Shown here: positions 43,277 through 52,741 of the stretch, one piece after another
Layout of the letters: every line of letters begins with the position of its first letter
How positions within the stretch are numbered: the first letter of the stretch is position 1
Assembly (NCBI RefSeq): GCF_029893965.1
Contig: NZ_JARXXP010000008.1
Span: 1-64,000, forward strand
Direction: 5' to 3'
Source of the DNA: Paenibacillus sp. PastM-3
GTDB lineage: Bacteria > Bacillota > Bacilli > Paenibacillales > Paenibacillaceae
DNA length: 64,000 nt
Translations under genes and position numbers: made by a program
Notes under the pieces: generated by a model
Told to the model about the DNA's origin: nothing
The model's database searches: none
The model's input: only the letters and a program-made list of their open reading frames with translations

Positions 43277-43888
43277 TTACGCCGAAACAATCTCGCGGAT
43301 GGCTTCATGCACATGCTGAACCTCTGAGAAGGCCAGGGTGTATTCCCGGTCCGATTTTCTGGCCGGGGCTATACCGGGAAGGAAAGGGATGGAGAGAACG
43401 GGTGTGTCGGCGCTGCTGAGATAGATTTTGAGTGTAAGCTCTTTAACCTCCTCTTCATCTGCCTGAATGGCATCTGTACTGTGCACGGAGTTTATTACAG
43501 TGTCCGGCCGGCCGGATCGATCCCCGTTTTTATTGGCGCTGCTTGTGATCCGGCATGTCTTGCTGACTTTCGTGAGGGTCAGGGCATTCTCGATGATCTC
43601 TGAACCCAGTATGGTGTCAAAAGTGTACAGTTGCGCCGTCGCATGCTCTGCCTTGCCGGGATTGCAGCTGCCGATGGCCAGCGTTCTGCCGGCTTCATCC
43701 AAGGCGATTATATGCGACTGGTCGGGGGTGACGAACCGCCGGGGAAAATTCAAATTAAAGGAGCCGACTGCACGGGCCAGCCTGGTCAGATTGGATGAGG
43801 GATAAGAGAGCCTGCACTTCAGCACCGCAGCCGCCAGCAGCAGGCTTACCCCCAGTACGGCGAACATGTACATCAGGAAGATCAGCAT
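43277..43888 (-). CDS. Membrane-anchored protein of unknown function
   Basis: The 203-residue protein has one N-terminal membrane helix (MLIFLMYMFAVLGVSLLLAAAVL), then a soluble beta-rich domain (RRFVTPDQSHIIALDEAGRTLAIGS ... YTFDTILGSEII) that ends in a helix (FSEVQHVHEAIREIVS). The middle part suggests a small sensor or PH-like fold, but I do not recognise a family. The start at 43888 follows GTAGGAGG; the 31 upstream codons overlap the divergent gene region and have no signal. Confidence 0.65.
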   Translation of the reverse strand: MLIFLMYMFAVLGVSLLLAAAVLKCRLSYPSSNLTRLARAVGSFNLNFPRRFVTPDQSHIIALDEAGRTLAIGSCNPGKAEHATAQLYTFDTILGSEIIENALTLTKVSKTCRITSSANKNGDRSGRPDTVINSVHSTDAIQADEEEVKELTLKIYLSSADTPVLSIPFLPGIAPARKSDREYTLAFSEVQHVHEAIREIVSA

Positions 43889-44043
43889 ATTTACGCCTCC
43901 TACAAGTTTTGTGAAGGTTGCTAGTATTAGAATATGCCGGGGAAGCGTGAACAAATGCATAGCTGCAGACTGTGGAATCATTTATTCTTTTTTGTAGGCC
44001 GCGAGAGGCGGTAATCAATCAGAGAATGCAGGAGATGATCGGC

Positions 44044-44496
44044 TTGATCGTAGACACACTGGGACATTTGCTAGAGAATGAGGCTGCTTACGGGGATAAA
44101 ATCCGGGCGGGGCTGCGCTTTTTGCGGGATACGGATTTCAGCGGACAGGCGGCAGGACGCCATGAAGTTAATGAGAGCATGTTCTATTTCATTAACGAAT
44201 ATGTAACGAAGGATGCTGGGGAATGCTTCTGGGAAGCGCACCGGATTAATCTGGACCTGCACTATATTCTTGAAGGTACAGAGCGGATCGGCTATGCGGC
44301 CATTGAACAGCTGTCGGTAAAAGAGGAATACAGCGCTGAAAAGGACGCAGTATTCTTCACGGGTGAGCTGCAATCTGCGGTAACCGCAGGGCCCGGAACA
44401 CTGGTGGTCTGCTATCCGCAGGACGGCCATATGACCGGGATCGAAGCAGGCAGCAAGGAAGCGGTGCGCAAGGTTGTGCTGAAAATTAAGCTGTAG
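44044..44496 (+). CDS. YhcH/YjgK/YiaL-family (DUF386) protein
   Basis: The 150-residue cupin-like protein matches the family through MIVDTLGHLLENE at the start, NESMFYFINEY, the metal-type HRINLDLHYILEGTERIGY and CYPQDGHMTG. Relatives occur with sialic-acid or other sugar catabolic genes and may be anomerases. The TTG at 44044 is chosen because the family starts with MI-D-L and CAGGAG lies nine bases upstream; longer starts at 44026 or 44035 are possible. It precedes the sugar operon that begins at 44687. Confidence 0.8.
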   Translation: MIVDTLGHLLENEAAYGDKIRAGLRFLRDTDFSGQAAGRHEVNESMFYFINEYVTKDAGECFWEAHRINLDLHYILEGTERIGYAAIEQLSVKEEYSAEKDAVFFTGELQSAVTAGPGTLVVCYPQDGHMTGIEAGSKEAVRKVVLKIKL

Positions 44497-44525
44497 GATG
44501 CAGCCGCAAAGGTTATGTGATTGAG

Positions 44526-44549
44526 GGAGCCGGACAGGCTCCTTTTTGG
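44526..44549 (+). terminator. Terminator after the YhcH-type gene
   Basis: GGGAGCC (44526-44532) pairs with GGCTCCT (44538-44544), followed by TTTTT. Confidence 0.8.
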
Positions 44550-44686
44550 CGTTGTCCCTGTTGCACTGGTGCTGTGGTCGTCCAGCATTTGTTTTTGCTA
44601 ACAGGGTTAAGGTACGATAGCCTTAGAATACGACCTGATTATCATAATCTGCAAAAAATCAACCACACGCACAAGGAGCCGCACTT

Positions 44687-45610
44687 ATGAGCATCTATCT
44701 CGAGCTTCCGGATGTGGACAAGCATTTTCCTTTCCGCAGCCTCATCTGCGGCGGGGACGAGCTGTGCTATCCGCACTGGCATAAAGAAATCGAAATGATT
44801 TACGTAACTAAGGGAAGACTAAATTTGGGAATAAATGATACTCCAATCCGTATGGAGCAGGGGGAAGTGCAGTTTATCAACGGCGGGGACGTGCATTATT
44901 TTCTCGCTTCGCCGGAGAGCGAACGGGTAGTGCTTCAGTTCGACTTGAGTCTGTTTCAGGAGCTGGCAGCCACCTGCGGCAATGATTTCTCGCTGCGTGA
45001 GGTGTTCACGGCGATGGAGCATTCCAGCTCAGGCTGGCCCCGGGAAACAGCCGGGCGGATCATCTCCCTGATCGAAAGTATATATGAGGAGGACACCCGG
45101 CGCGGGGAAGGGTACGCCTATCTGATCAAAGCCCGTTTATTTGAGCTGCTTACCGTGATTTTGCGGGAAGTGCCCAGGAATAACGCCGGCAGGCTGCCGA
45201 AGTTCTCGGAGGACACCCTGTCCCAGTCCCGGGAGATGCTGGAGCGGCTGGAGCGGATTTTTATCTATGTCGAGCAGCATTACCAGGAGCCGATTACCCT
45301 TAATGAGGTGGCCCGGCATATGGGCTTCAGCCCTTATTATTTTACCAAGCTGTTCAAAAAGCATACCGGCATGACCTTCGTCGCCTTCCTTAATGAATAC
45401 CGGCTGAACAAAGCCAAATGGATTCTGCTCAACGAGGACCTGCCGATGTCTGCCGTAGCCGAGTCGGCAGGGTTTGGCAGCGTGAAGACGTTCCACCATT
45501 TTTTCAAGTCGGCAACCGGCATTTCACCGCTGAAATACCACAAGACAATATTCAGGAATAACAGGGCAAGAATGCAGGAAGAAAGCGCTTCGCAGAGTTT
45601 GTATGATTAG
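44687..45610 (+). CDS. AraC-family regulator with cupin sensor
   Basis: The 307-residue protein has an N-terminal cupin domain (about 25-110; YPHWHKEIEMIYVTKGRLNLGIN, VQFINGGDVHY) and C-terminal double HTH (about 195-290; LNEVARHMGFSPYYFTKLFKKHTG, MSAVAESAGFGSVKTFHHFFKSATG). It is followed at 39 bases by three sugar-metabolism genes on the same strand and is probably their activator. Confidence 0.9.
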   Translation: MSIYLELPDVDKHFPFRSLICGGDELCYPHWHKEIEMIYVTKGRLNLGINDTPIRMEQGEVQFINGGDVHYFLASPESERVVLQFDLSLFQELAATCGNDFSLREVFTAMEHSSSGWPRETAGRIISLIESIYEEDTRRGEGYAYLIKARLFELLTVILREVPRNNAGRLPKFSEDTLSQSREMLERLERIFIYVEQHYQEPITLNEVARHMGFSPYYFTKLFKKHTGMTFVAFLNEYRLNKAKWILLNEDLPMSAVAESAGFGSVKTFHHFFKSATGISPLKYHKTIFRNNRARMQEESASQSLYD

Positions 45611-45649
45611 AGGCAGAGAGTTCACAACAATGTTGGAGGGAAATCAGGG

Positions 45650-46729
45650 ATGACCTTAAAAGTGGGAATTATCGGCTGCGGCGGCATCGCAACTGGCAAG
45701 CATATGCCGGCACTAAAGAAAGTGGAAGGCGCTGTCATGGTGGCTTTTTGCGATATCGTGCCTGAACGGGCCGAGCAGGCCAAAGCGGAATTCGGAGATG
45801 AGAACGCAGCGGTCTACACAGACTATAAAGAGCTGCTGAAAGATACAACTATAGATGTGATTCACGTGTGTACCCCGAACATTTCCCATGCGGAAATTTC
45901 GATTGCCTCGATGGAGGCCGGCAAGCACGTCATGTGCGAGAAGCCGATGGCAAAGACGACTGCAGAAGCACAGGCCATGATTGATGCTGCCAAGCGTACC
46001 GGCAAAAAGCTGACCATCGGCTACCAGAACCGCTTTAGATCGGATTCGGCTTACCTGCATAAGGTATGTGAAAACAACGACCTCGGCGAAATCTATTACG
46101 CCAAAGCCAAGGCCATCCGCCGGCGTGCGGTACCGACCTGGGGCGTATTTCTGGATGAGGAAGCGCAGGGCGGCGGTCCGCTGATCGATATCGGCACCCA
46201 TGCGCTCGACCTGACGCTGTGGATGATGGACAATTACAAGCCGAAATATGCGGTGGGCAATGCTTATCACAAGCTGTCCGGCCGCAAAAATGCCGCCAAC
46301 GCCTGGGGCCCGTGGGACCCGGAGAAATTCACGGTTGAGGATTCGGCGATCGGCTTCATTACCATGCAAAACGGGGCGACCATTGTGCTCGAAGCCAGCT
46401 GGGCGCTGAACACCCTGGATGTCGGTGAAGCGAAGACAACGCTTTGCGGCACAGAAGGCGGAGCCGATATGGAAAAAGGCCTGCGCATCAACGGCGAAGA
46501 GTACGGCAAAACCTACGAGAAGCATATCGGGCTGGATGCCGCGGGCGTGGACTTCTACGACGGTGCGGGCGAAGATCCGGCGCTGGTTGAAGCCACGCAG
46601 TGGATTGACAGCATTATTAATGATACAGAGCCGGTTGTTAAACCGGAGCAGGCTCTGGTGGTAACCCGGATTCTGGAGGCGATTTACAAGTCGTCCGAGA
46701 CAGGGATGCCGGTATTTTTTGAGGATTAA
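45650..46729 (+). CDS. Gfo/Idh/MocA-family sugar dehydrogenase
   Basis: The 359-residue oxidoreductase has an N-terminal NAD(P) Rossmann domain (GIIGCGGIATGKHMPAL, residues 5-21), the CEKPMAKTT box whose Lys contributes to catalysis, and a C-terminal dimer/substrate domain with DIGTHALDLTLWMM. It oxidises a sugar hydroxyl, or works on a keto-sugar. Next to ThuA and a sugar isomerase it may belong to a 3-keto-glycoside route. GGAGGGAAA precedes the ATG. Confidence 0.9.
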   Translation: MTLKVGIIGCGGIATGKHMPALKKVEGAVMVAFCDIVPERAEQAKAEFGDENAAVYTDYKELLKDTTIDVIHVCTPNISHAEISIASMEAGKHVMCEKPMAKTTAEAQAMIDAAKRTGKKLTIGYQNRFRSDSAYLHKVCENNDLGEIYYAKAKAIRRRAVPTWGVFLDEEAQGGGPLIDIGTHALDLTLWMMDNYKPKYAVGNAYHKLSGRKNAANAWGPWDPEKFTVEDSAIGFITMQNGATIVLEASWALNTLDVGEAKTTLCGTEGGADMEKGLRINGEEYGKTYEKHIGLDAAGVDFYDGAGEDPALVEATQWIDSIINDTEPVVKPEQALVVTRILEAIYKSSETGMPVFFED

Positions 46730-46782
46730 GTAAGTTGAACTTAGGTCAATCAATATAAATCAATTTAGGAGTGTGTCCTATA

Positions 46783-47514
46783 GTGACAAGAGTAACCGTA
46801 TGGAATGAGTACCGTCATGAGCTGCAGGAAGAGCACATCCGCCAGGTGTATCCGCTGGGCATCCATGCGCAGATCGCCGGATTTCTTGAGGAAGCCGGAT
46901 TTGATACGGCAACCGCAACGCTGGATGAACCGGAGCATGGCTTGACGGAAGAAGTGCTGAATAACACGGATGTACTGGTATGGTGGGGCCATATCGCTCA
47001 TCAGGAGGTTAGCGACGAGATCGTGAACCGGGTCTATAACCGTGTGCTGCAGGGAATGGGACTGATTGTGCTGCATTCCGGCCACATGTCCAAAATCTTC
47101 ATGAAGCTGATGGGCACCAGCTGTGATCTGAAATGGCGCGAAGCGGGCGAGAAGGAACGCCTCTGGGTGATGGACCAGAGCCATCCGATTGCCGAAGGCA
47201 TCGGCGAGTATATCGACCTGGAGCAGGAAGAGATGTACGGGGCGCATTTTGACGTGCCGGCACCGGAGAGCCTGGTCTTTGTCGGCTGGTTCGAGGGCGG
47301 CAACGTGTTCCCGAGCGGTTCGACCTACCGGCGCGGCAGCGGCAAAATCTTTTATTTCCAGCCGGGCCATGAATCCCATCCGACTTATTACCATAAAGAA
47401 ATCCAAAAGGTTATCATCAACGGCGTAAACTGGTGCGCACCAACCAAGCGCGATTATCCGGTGTACGGCCATTCCCAGGCTCTGGAGCCAATTCGCGAAA
47501 AGGTGGGCGTATAA
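46783..47514 (+). CDS. ThuA-domain protein
   Basis: The 243-residue protein is a class-I glutamine-amidotransferase-like ThuA protein: [13 protein letters not shown] at the start, [30 protein letters not shown] and a late [19 protein letters not shown]. ThuA takes part in trehalose and keto-sugar use in rhizobia, but its chemistry is unsettled. The GTG at 46783 is favoured over one four codons earlier because TAGGAG lies about 11 bases before it. It directly abuts the next gene. Confidence 0.85.
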   Translation: MTRVTVWNEYRHELQEEHIRQVYPLGIHAQIAGFLEEAGFDTATATLDEPEHGLTEEVLNNTDVLVWWGHIAHQEVSDEIVNRVYNRVLQGMGLIVLHSGHMSKIFMKLMGTSCDLKWREAGEKERLWVMDQSHPIAEGIGEYIDLEQEEMYGAHFDVPAPESLVFVGWFEGGNVFPSGSTYRRGSGKIFYFQPGHESHPTYYHKEIQKVIINGVNWCAPTKRDYPVYGHSQALEPIREKVGV

Positions 47515-48483
47515 ATGAAATTAGGCGTATTTGATCCCGTATTCGGCAGCTTGACTCTTGATGAGATGCTTGATAAAATCGCGGCTGCCGGCCTGAATGC
47601 CGTAGAGATCGGCTCGGGCGGCAACCCCGGCAATCCGCATTGCCCGACTGATGAGCTGCTGGCCAGCGAAGAAGCCCGTAAGGCTTACCTGGAAAAGTTC
47701 ACGAGCCGCGGTATTATGATCAGCGCATTCAGCTGTCACAACAACCCGATCTCGCCGGATAAGGAAGAGGCCCGTCAGGGCGACGAGATTCTGCGCAAGT
47801 CGATCAAGCTGGCTTCGCTGATGGGGGTTCAGGTTGTAAACACCTTCTCCGGTACTGCCGGAGACAGCGATGACGCTAAAGCGCCGAACTGGCCGGTTAC
47901 ACCTTGGCCGACTGTGTACAGCGACATTCTGACCTGGCAGTGGGAGCAGAAGCTGATCCCGTACTGGAAAGAGATCGGCAAGCTGGCAGAGGAGCATGGC
48001 GTGAAGATCGGCATCGAGCTGCACGGCGGCTTCCTGTGCCATACGCCGTACACGATTCTGAAGCTGAGAGAAGCGACCTGCGATGCGATCGGAGCTAACC
48101 TTGATCCGAGCCATCTGTGGTGGCAGGGGATTGATCCGGTAGGCGCGATCAAGATCCTCGGCAAAGCCGGAGCGATCCACCACTTCCATGCCAAGGACAC
48201 ATACCTCGACCAGGACAACATTAACATGTACGGCCTGACTGACATGCAGCCTTACGGCGATGTGCAGACCCGGGCGTGGACGTTCCGCTCCGTCGGCTGC
48301 GGCCACAGCCTGTCCGAATGGTCGGATATCATGAGCGCGCTGCGCACCTACGGCTATGATTATGTGGTGAGCATCGAGCACGAAGACCCGCTGATGTCGG
48401 TGGACGAAGGCTTCCAGCGTGCCGTAACCAACCTGCAGTCGATCCTGATCCGTGAGCAGCCGCTGGATATGTGGTGGGCTTAA
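47515..48483 (+). CDS. Sugar phosphate isomerase/epimerase (xylose-isomerase-like TIM barrel)
   Basis: The 322-residue protein has the AP_endonuc_2 barrel with metal-ligand strands GIELHGGFLCHT, ANLDPSHLWWQG, IHHFHAKDTY and VVSIEHEDPLMS. It begins at the base after the ThuA stop, so the two are coupled. Enzymes of this kind isomerise or hydrolyse keto-sugar intermediates beside Gfo/Idh/MocA dehydrogenases. It is the last gene of the operon. Confidence 0.9.
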   Translation: MKLGVFDPVFGSLTLDEMLDKIAAAGLNAVEIGSGGNPGNPHCPTDELLASEEARKAYLEKFTSRGIMISAFSCHNNPISPDKEEARQGDEILRKSIKLASLMGVQVVNTFSGTAGDSDDAKAPNWPVTPWPTVYSDILTWQWEQKLIPYWKEIGKLAEEHGVKIGIELHGGFLCHTPYTILKLREATCDAIGANLDPSHLWWQGIDPVGAIKILGKAGAIHHFHAKDTYLDQDNINMYGLTDMQPYGDVQTRAWTFRSVGCGHSLSEWSDIMSALRTYGYDYVVSIEHEDPLMSVDEGFQRAVTNLQSILIREQPLDMWWA

Positions 48484-48494
48484 ATAGTGTAAAG

Positions 48495-48522
48495 AAGCCG
48501 TTCCCGGGAGGGACGGCTTTTT
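48495..48522 (+). terminator. Terminator of the sugar operon
   Basis: AAGCCGT pairs with ACGGCTT, extended by TCC/GGG-type pairs, followed by TTTTG. A second short hairpin with T-run (AGCCTCC/GGGAGGCT, 48594-48618) lies 100 bases on. Confidence 0.85.
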
Positions 48523-48669
48523 GATCTGGAGCTAACTATACTTGATATAATATATGAAGCTATATTTATAAAATTCCTATGTAATGATGTTAAAGCCTCC
48601 TGCCGGGAGGCTGTTTTTGTTATGAGGTAAGCTTTATCAGCAACTATGATGGGCAGCTTGCAATAAATA

Positions 48670-48714
48670 AAGCGGCTTTGCTCCCGTGTTACGGGACCAA
48701 AGCCGCTTCTTTTT
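48670..48714. terminator. Bidirectional terminator
   Basis: AAGCGGCTTTG (48670-48680) pairs with CAAAGCCGCTT (48698-48708), then CTTTTTG. It terminates the convergent acetyltransferase gene. Confidence 0.9.
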
Positions 48715-48722
48715 GTCTGCTG

Positions 48723-49232
48723 CTACAGCTTCTTATAATAAAGCACTGTTGTGTCCAGTCCGCCCTCAGCAGAGATGGCAAAGTCCGGGATTCTGCCGGC
48801 CTCTATGTATCCGCGCGAAAGATAGAGCAGGTTCGAGGGATCCCCTTCCCGCGTATCGAGGACGATCAGGGTCCGGCCGTGTGCAGCCGCAGCCTGCTCA
48901 GCCGCATCGATCAGCATTCCCGCGATGCCCTTGCGGCGGTGATCGGGATGAACCATCAGCTTGGCCAGCTCGGCCCGGTGTGCTCCATTCGGCTTAAGCG
49001 CCAGATGGAGCTGAACGGTGCCGGCAACCGCTTCACCATCCATAGCAACCCAGAGGAGTACACCGGGACCGTGCACGCCCTGCCAGTATGCAGCGGCCTC
49101 CTCTTCAGCGAGCGGCGGCAGAAAACCGATCGAAGCGCCGTCCTCCACCGTGTCGATCAGCAGCCTGTTTAACTCGTGCAAGACAGGCGGCGTTAAGCCG
49201 TCCAATGGAATTACAGAAATAGTATCGCTCAT
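48723..49232 (-). CDS. GNAT-family N-acetyltransferase
   Basis: The 169-residue protein has a clear acetyl-CoA loop, HPDHRRKGIAGML (about residues 93-105), preceded by the strand AELAKLMV and followed by LIVLDTREGDPSNLLYLSRGYIEAGRIP, the normal GNAT end. The target is not known. AAAGGAC precedes the ATG. Confidence 0.9.
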   Translation of the reverse strand: MSDTISVIPLDGLTPPVLHELNRLLIDTVEDGASIGFLPPLAEEEAAAYWQGVHGPGVLLWVAMDGEAVAGTVQLHLALKPNGAHRAELAKLMVHPDHRRKGIAGMLIDAAEQAAAAHGRTLIVLDTREGDPSNLLYLSRGYIEAGRIPDFAISAEGGLDTTVLYYKKL

Positions 49233-49515
49233 GGTAAAAGTCCTTTCTGATTATCAAATGAAGGGATACAATCCTTTTAATTTTTACATAAGATTCATTA
49301 TACCGGTGTCATTAAAGTTTACAAATATATTTTTTTGTCAGTGAAACTATGATATATCTGCGTCAGATATAAAGGTGATTCTGACGGGCTTTTTGACTCC
49401 TTAACTGGTTTGCGGAACAGGAGATGCCAGAGTCTTGCAGCGATTTTACCCATGCAGGGCCTGACGTTATCCCTTATAATAAATGAAATTTATAGCCTTC
49501 CAAGGGGGATGAAGA

Positions 49516-51357
49516 ATGCGGCGGTGGAACAATCTCACGTATCAGAGCAAGCTGATGCTCGCCTTCTTCCTGTTAGGTATTATCCCGTCAATGGTGATTG
49601 GTACGATGGCGTACTTCAAATCGGTCGGGACACTGGAAGCGCGGGTGAATGAGGATCTGGGTGTTATTGCCGGCCAGCTGAATGCAGCGATCCAGCGGCA
49701 GGTTGAGGATGTGGACCGGTTCAGCACCTTTCCTTATTTTACACCGGAAATCTTTCAGATTCTGAATCAGCCGTACGTGCCGCGCGACCAGTGGAGCTAT
49801 CAGGAGATTGAGAGCCAGCAGCAGTTTGCCAAGCTTCTCGTCACGTATCCTTCGATCTTTTCCACGATTCAGGGTCTCGTCTTCTACAGCAGCACAGGAA
49901 ACATTTACGGGTACAGGGTCAGCGACAGGTCATCCATTAATGAGGCGGTCAGCCCGGAGAATGAAGAGTGGTATCAGGAGACGCTCAGCCGTGACGGCGG
50001 AATCGCCATATCCGGGCTGCGGCTGGAACGGCAGTTCAACAGCGCCCCTTTTCAGACGATCACGGCTTCACGGGTGCTGCTCAATGATGATTTTTCGGCG
50101 GCGGGTGTGGTGGCGGTCGATATCCGGCCTGATTTTATGGACAAGATTGTCCGCTCCTTTCAAATGGAGAGCATGCATGTAATGGTTGCTGATGAAAAAG
50201 GGGAGTTGATCTACTCTACGCATACGGCCGACAACCAGCGTTTTCTCAGTGCAGCCAGAGCCCAGGCCGTTCACAGCGGTACGGGGCGCGGCATGATTAC
50301 CGTTCCTGCACTTGGCGACGGGCTGGATGCAGCTACCGGCGTGTATGCCTACAGTGAATACCTTGGCTGGACCAGCTATCTGCTGATCGACCGCGATGAG
50401 CTGCTGGAAGATGCCAACGTTATCCGAAATTTCACGATGATCCTGGTGCTGGTTATAACGGTGCTGGCAGGGCTGCTGTCGCTGCTGCTGGCCCGCGGGC
50501 TGGCGAGGCCGATCCGCAGCCTGATCTCCTCCATGCGTGATGTGGAGCGGGGGTTGTTCGTCACTCCGGCGGCACCGCCGGTGCAGGGCGAAATCGGCCA
50601 GCTTCATCACAGCTATGTCACCATGGTGAAACGGCTCGGTATACTGGTCGAATCCATCGAAGAGAAGGAGCGGCAAAAAAGAGAAGCCGAGCTGTATGCG
50701 CTCAGGGCGCGGATCACGCCGCATTTTCTGTTTAACACGATTAACTCGATCCGCATGCTCGCCGTGCTGCAGCAATCCGAAGGAATTGCCCGCCTGCTCC
50801 AGTCGCTGAACAAGCTGCTGCAGGCCAATATGAAGCTGGACAGTGAGCTGGTTCCGCTGGAGGCTGAGCTTGAGCTGCTGCGGCATTATATGCGTCTCAT
50901 GGAGCTGAGGTATACGAACCGGTTTGAGGTGGAATGGAGCGTAAGCGAAGAAGTACTTGGTGCGAGGGTGCCGCCGATGATTCTGCAGCCGCTGGCGGAA
51001 AATGCGATTTTTCACGGCTCGCTGCACAGCGGCGGCGGGCTGCTGCAGATTGAGGTCGGAGCGCAACGGAGTCCGGATGAAAAGGAGCTGCTGATCTGGA
51101 TCGGTGACAACGGCCAAGGCATAGATCAGGAGAAGCTGGCTGTGCTGAACGGCGGAGGGACACCGCCATCATCCGGAAGGCCCGGTGACAGCATCGGAAT
51201 CGCCAATGTGCGCGACCGCATCCGGCTCCGCTACGGCGAGCCGTATACGCTAAAGCTTACGAGCGCACCTGGAGCGGGAACGAGGGCGGTGCTGCATCTG
51301 CCGTACAGAACGGAAGACGGTCAGGATAGTCTGAGCAGATTGGGGGAGCAACAATGA
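49516..51357 (+). CDS. YesM-family sensor histidine kinase
   Basis: The 613-residue kinase has membrane helices at about residues 12-32 and 298-318 around an extracellular dCache-like domain, then HAMP (RPIRSLISSMRDVERG) and a His_kinase domain with His403 (ITPHFLFNTINSIRML). The ATP-binding part has LQPLAENAIFHG and IGDNGQGID. YesM kinases typically sense extracellular sugars or their binding proteins and pair with AraC-type response regulators. CCAAGGGGG precedes the ATG; the stop overlaps the next gene by four bases. Confidence 0.95.
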   Translation: MRRWNNLTYQSKLMLAFFLLGIIPSMVIGTMAYFKSVGTLEARVNEDLGVIAGQLNAAIQRQVEDVDRFSTFPYFTPEIFQILNQPYVPRDQWSYQEIESQQQFAKLLVTYPSIFSTIQGLVFYSSTGNIYGYRVSDRSSINEAVSPENEEWYQETLSRDGGIAISGLRLERQFNSAPFQTITASRVLLNDDFSAAGVVAVDIRPDFMDKIVRSFQMESMHVMVADEKGELIYSTHTADNQRFLSAARAQAVHSGTGRGMITVPALGDGLDAATGVYAYSEYLGWTSYLLIDRDELLEDANVIRNFTMILVLVITVLAGLLSLLLARGLARPIRSLISSMRDVERGLFVTPAAPPVQGEIGQLHHSYVTMVKRLGILVESIEEKERQKREAELYALRARITPHFLFNTINSIRMLAVLQQSEGIARLLQSLNKLLQANMKLDSELVPLEAELELLRHYMRLMELRYTNRFEVEWSVSEEVLGARVPPMILQPLAENAIFHGSLHSGGGLLQIEVGAQRSPDEKELLIWIGDNGQGIDQEKLAVLNGGGTPPSSGRPGDSIGIANVRDRIRLRYGEPYTLKLTSAPGAGTRAVLHLPYRTEDGQDSLSRLGEQQ

Positions 51358-52538
51358 TGTGGAATTTGCTTGTGGTGGAGGACGAAACCATTGTCCGGCT
51401 GGGCCTCAGATATATGCTGAACTGGGATGAGCTGGGGATTGTCTGGAAGGCTGAGGCATCGAACGGTCTTGAAGCGCTACAGGTGCTTGAGGATGAGGAT
51501 ATCCATATTGTTATGACGGATATCCGGATGCCGGGCATGGACGGACTGGAGCTGGCACGCCGGATTAAGGAGCAGTACGGTAAGGTGCAGATTATCTTTT
51601 TCAGCAGCTTCGAGGATTTCCCTTATGTCAAAGAAGCCGTGCGGATTGGAGTCGTGGATTATTTGCATAAGCCGACGATGGCGGAGGAGGAGATCGCGGC
51701 TGCCCTGCACAAAGCGGCTGCAACGCTGAAGGAGCTGCATCAGGAGCAGCAGCACGTGAACTATACGGACAAAGACCGCGAAGAGCTGCTGCTCCGGCTG
51801 CTTACAGCAGAGGCTCTGCCGGCAGACCTGCCGGAGAAATGGCGGGAGCTCGGACTGGAGCAGCGTTACAGCAGGGGCTGGCAGCTGGCAGTGCTGCGTA
51901 TGGCCCGGAGCGCTGCAGCAGAACCGGCCGGACCGGCCCGCTTCATGTCCTTTCGTTATTACCTCGAAGAATATACCTCCCGTGAATGGGGCGGCCAGCT
52001 GCTTAATGTGGAAGACAGGGAGCTGGTCTGGCTGCTGCCGCTGGATGCGGTGCACGCGGATGGCGGAGCGATGCGGAGTTACCTGGAGCAGCTCGACCAG
52101 GGGCTGGATAAAATGCTCGGCATCCGGCTCGCTTACACCTACAGCGGTGTTCACCTGACAGCCGGGGAACTGCCGGGGGCCTACCGGGCTGCAGCCGCAC
52201 AGGAACCGGAAACCGGCGGACGGCATAGCGGAGTGATCCGGCTGGCAACGGCTTATATTGATGAGCATCTGCTGGAGGACCTTACGCTTGCCGGAACGGC
52301 CGAGCATATCCACATCAGTGTAAGCCACCTGAGCCGCCTGTTTCTGAAGGAGACCGGACAGCATTTCAATGAGTATGTTACGGCCAAAAAAATGCTGCTG
52401 GCCCGCAGGCTGCTGCGGGAGAGCAACGACAAGGTGTACGAGGTGGCGGAAAAGCTGGGCTATGCCAATCCGCATTATTTCAGTAAATTGTTCAAAGATG
52501 ACACAGGGATGACGCCGCTGGAATTCCGCAATCAGTAG
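51354..52538 (+). CDS. YesN-family response regulator with AraC output domain
   Basis: The 394-residue protein has a receiver domain (1 to about 120; VVEDETIVRLGL, phospho-acceptor Asp56 in MTDIRMPGMDG, KPTMAEEE) and a C-terminal AraC double HTH (about 295-392; TAEHIHISVSHLSRLFLKETG, VAEKLGYANPHYFSKLFKDDTG). Together with the upstream kinase it probably activates the ABC-transporter operon that follows 203 bases downstream. Confidence 0.95.
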   Translation: MMWNLLVVEDETIVRLGLRYMLNWDELGIVWKAEASNGLEALQVLEDEDIHIVMTDIRMPGMDGLELARRIKEQYGKVQIIFFSSFEDFPYVKEAVRIGVVDYLHKPTMAEEEIAAALHKAAATLKELHQEQQHVNYTDKDREELLLRLLTAEALPADLPEKWRELGLEQRYSRGWQLAVLRMARSAAAEPAGPARFMSFRYYLEEYTSREWGGQLLNVEDRELVWLLPLDAVHADGGAMRSYLEQLDQGLDKMLGIRLAYTYSGVHLTAGELPGAYRAAAAQEPETGGRHSGVIRLATAYIDEHLLEDLTLAGTAEHIHISVSHLSRLFLKETGQHFNEYVTAKKMLLARRLLRESNDKVYEVAEKLGYANPHYFSKLFKDDTGMTPLEFRNQ

Positions 52539-52741
52539 CTGATGAACAGCGGAACAACAAATCTTTGCGTGAAAAAGCAATTTTCATCTATTTTTCAGCC
52601 GGTTGCAGCTAATCAGCCCGATGAATAAGCCAAACTGAGCAATAATTAGCTGTAAACCAGCAATTAGGCACGGTATTTAACCTGACGCATAAGCGGTAAT
52701 ATGGGCTTAAGAAAGTTACTTTATGTCAGGGAGGCTAACAT

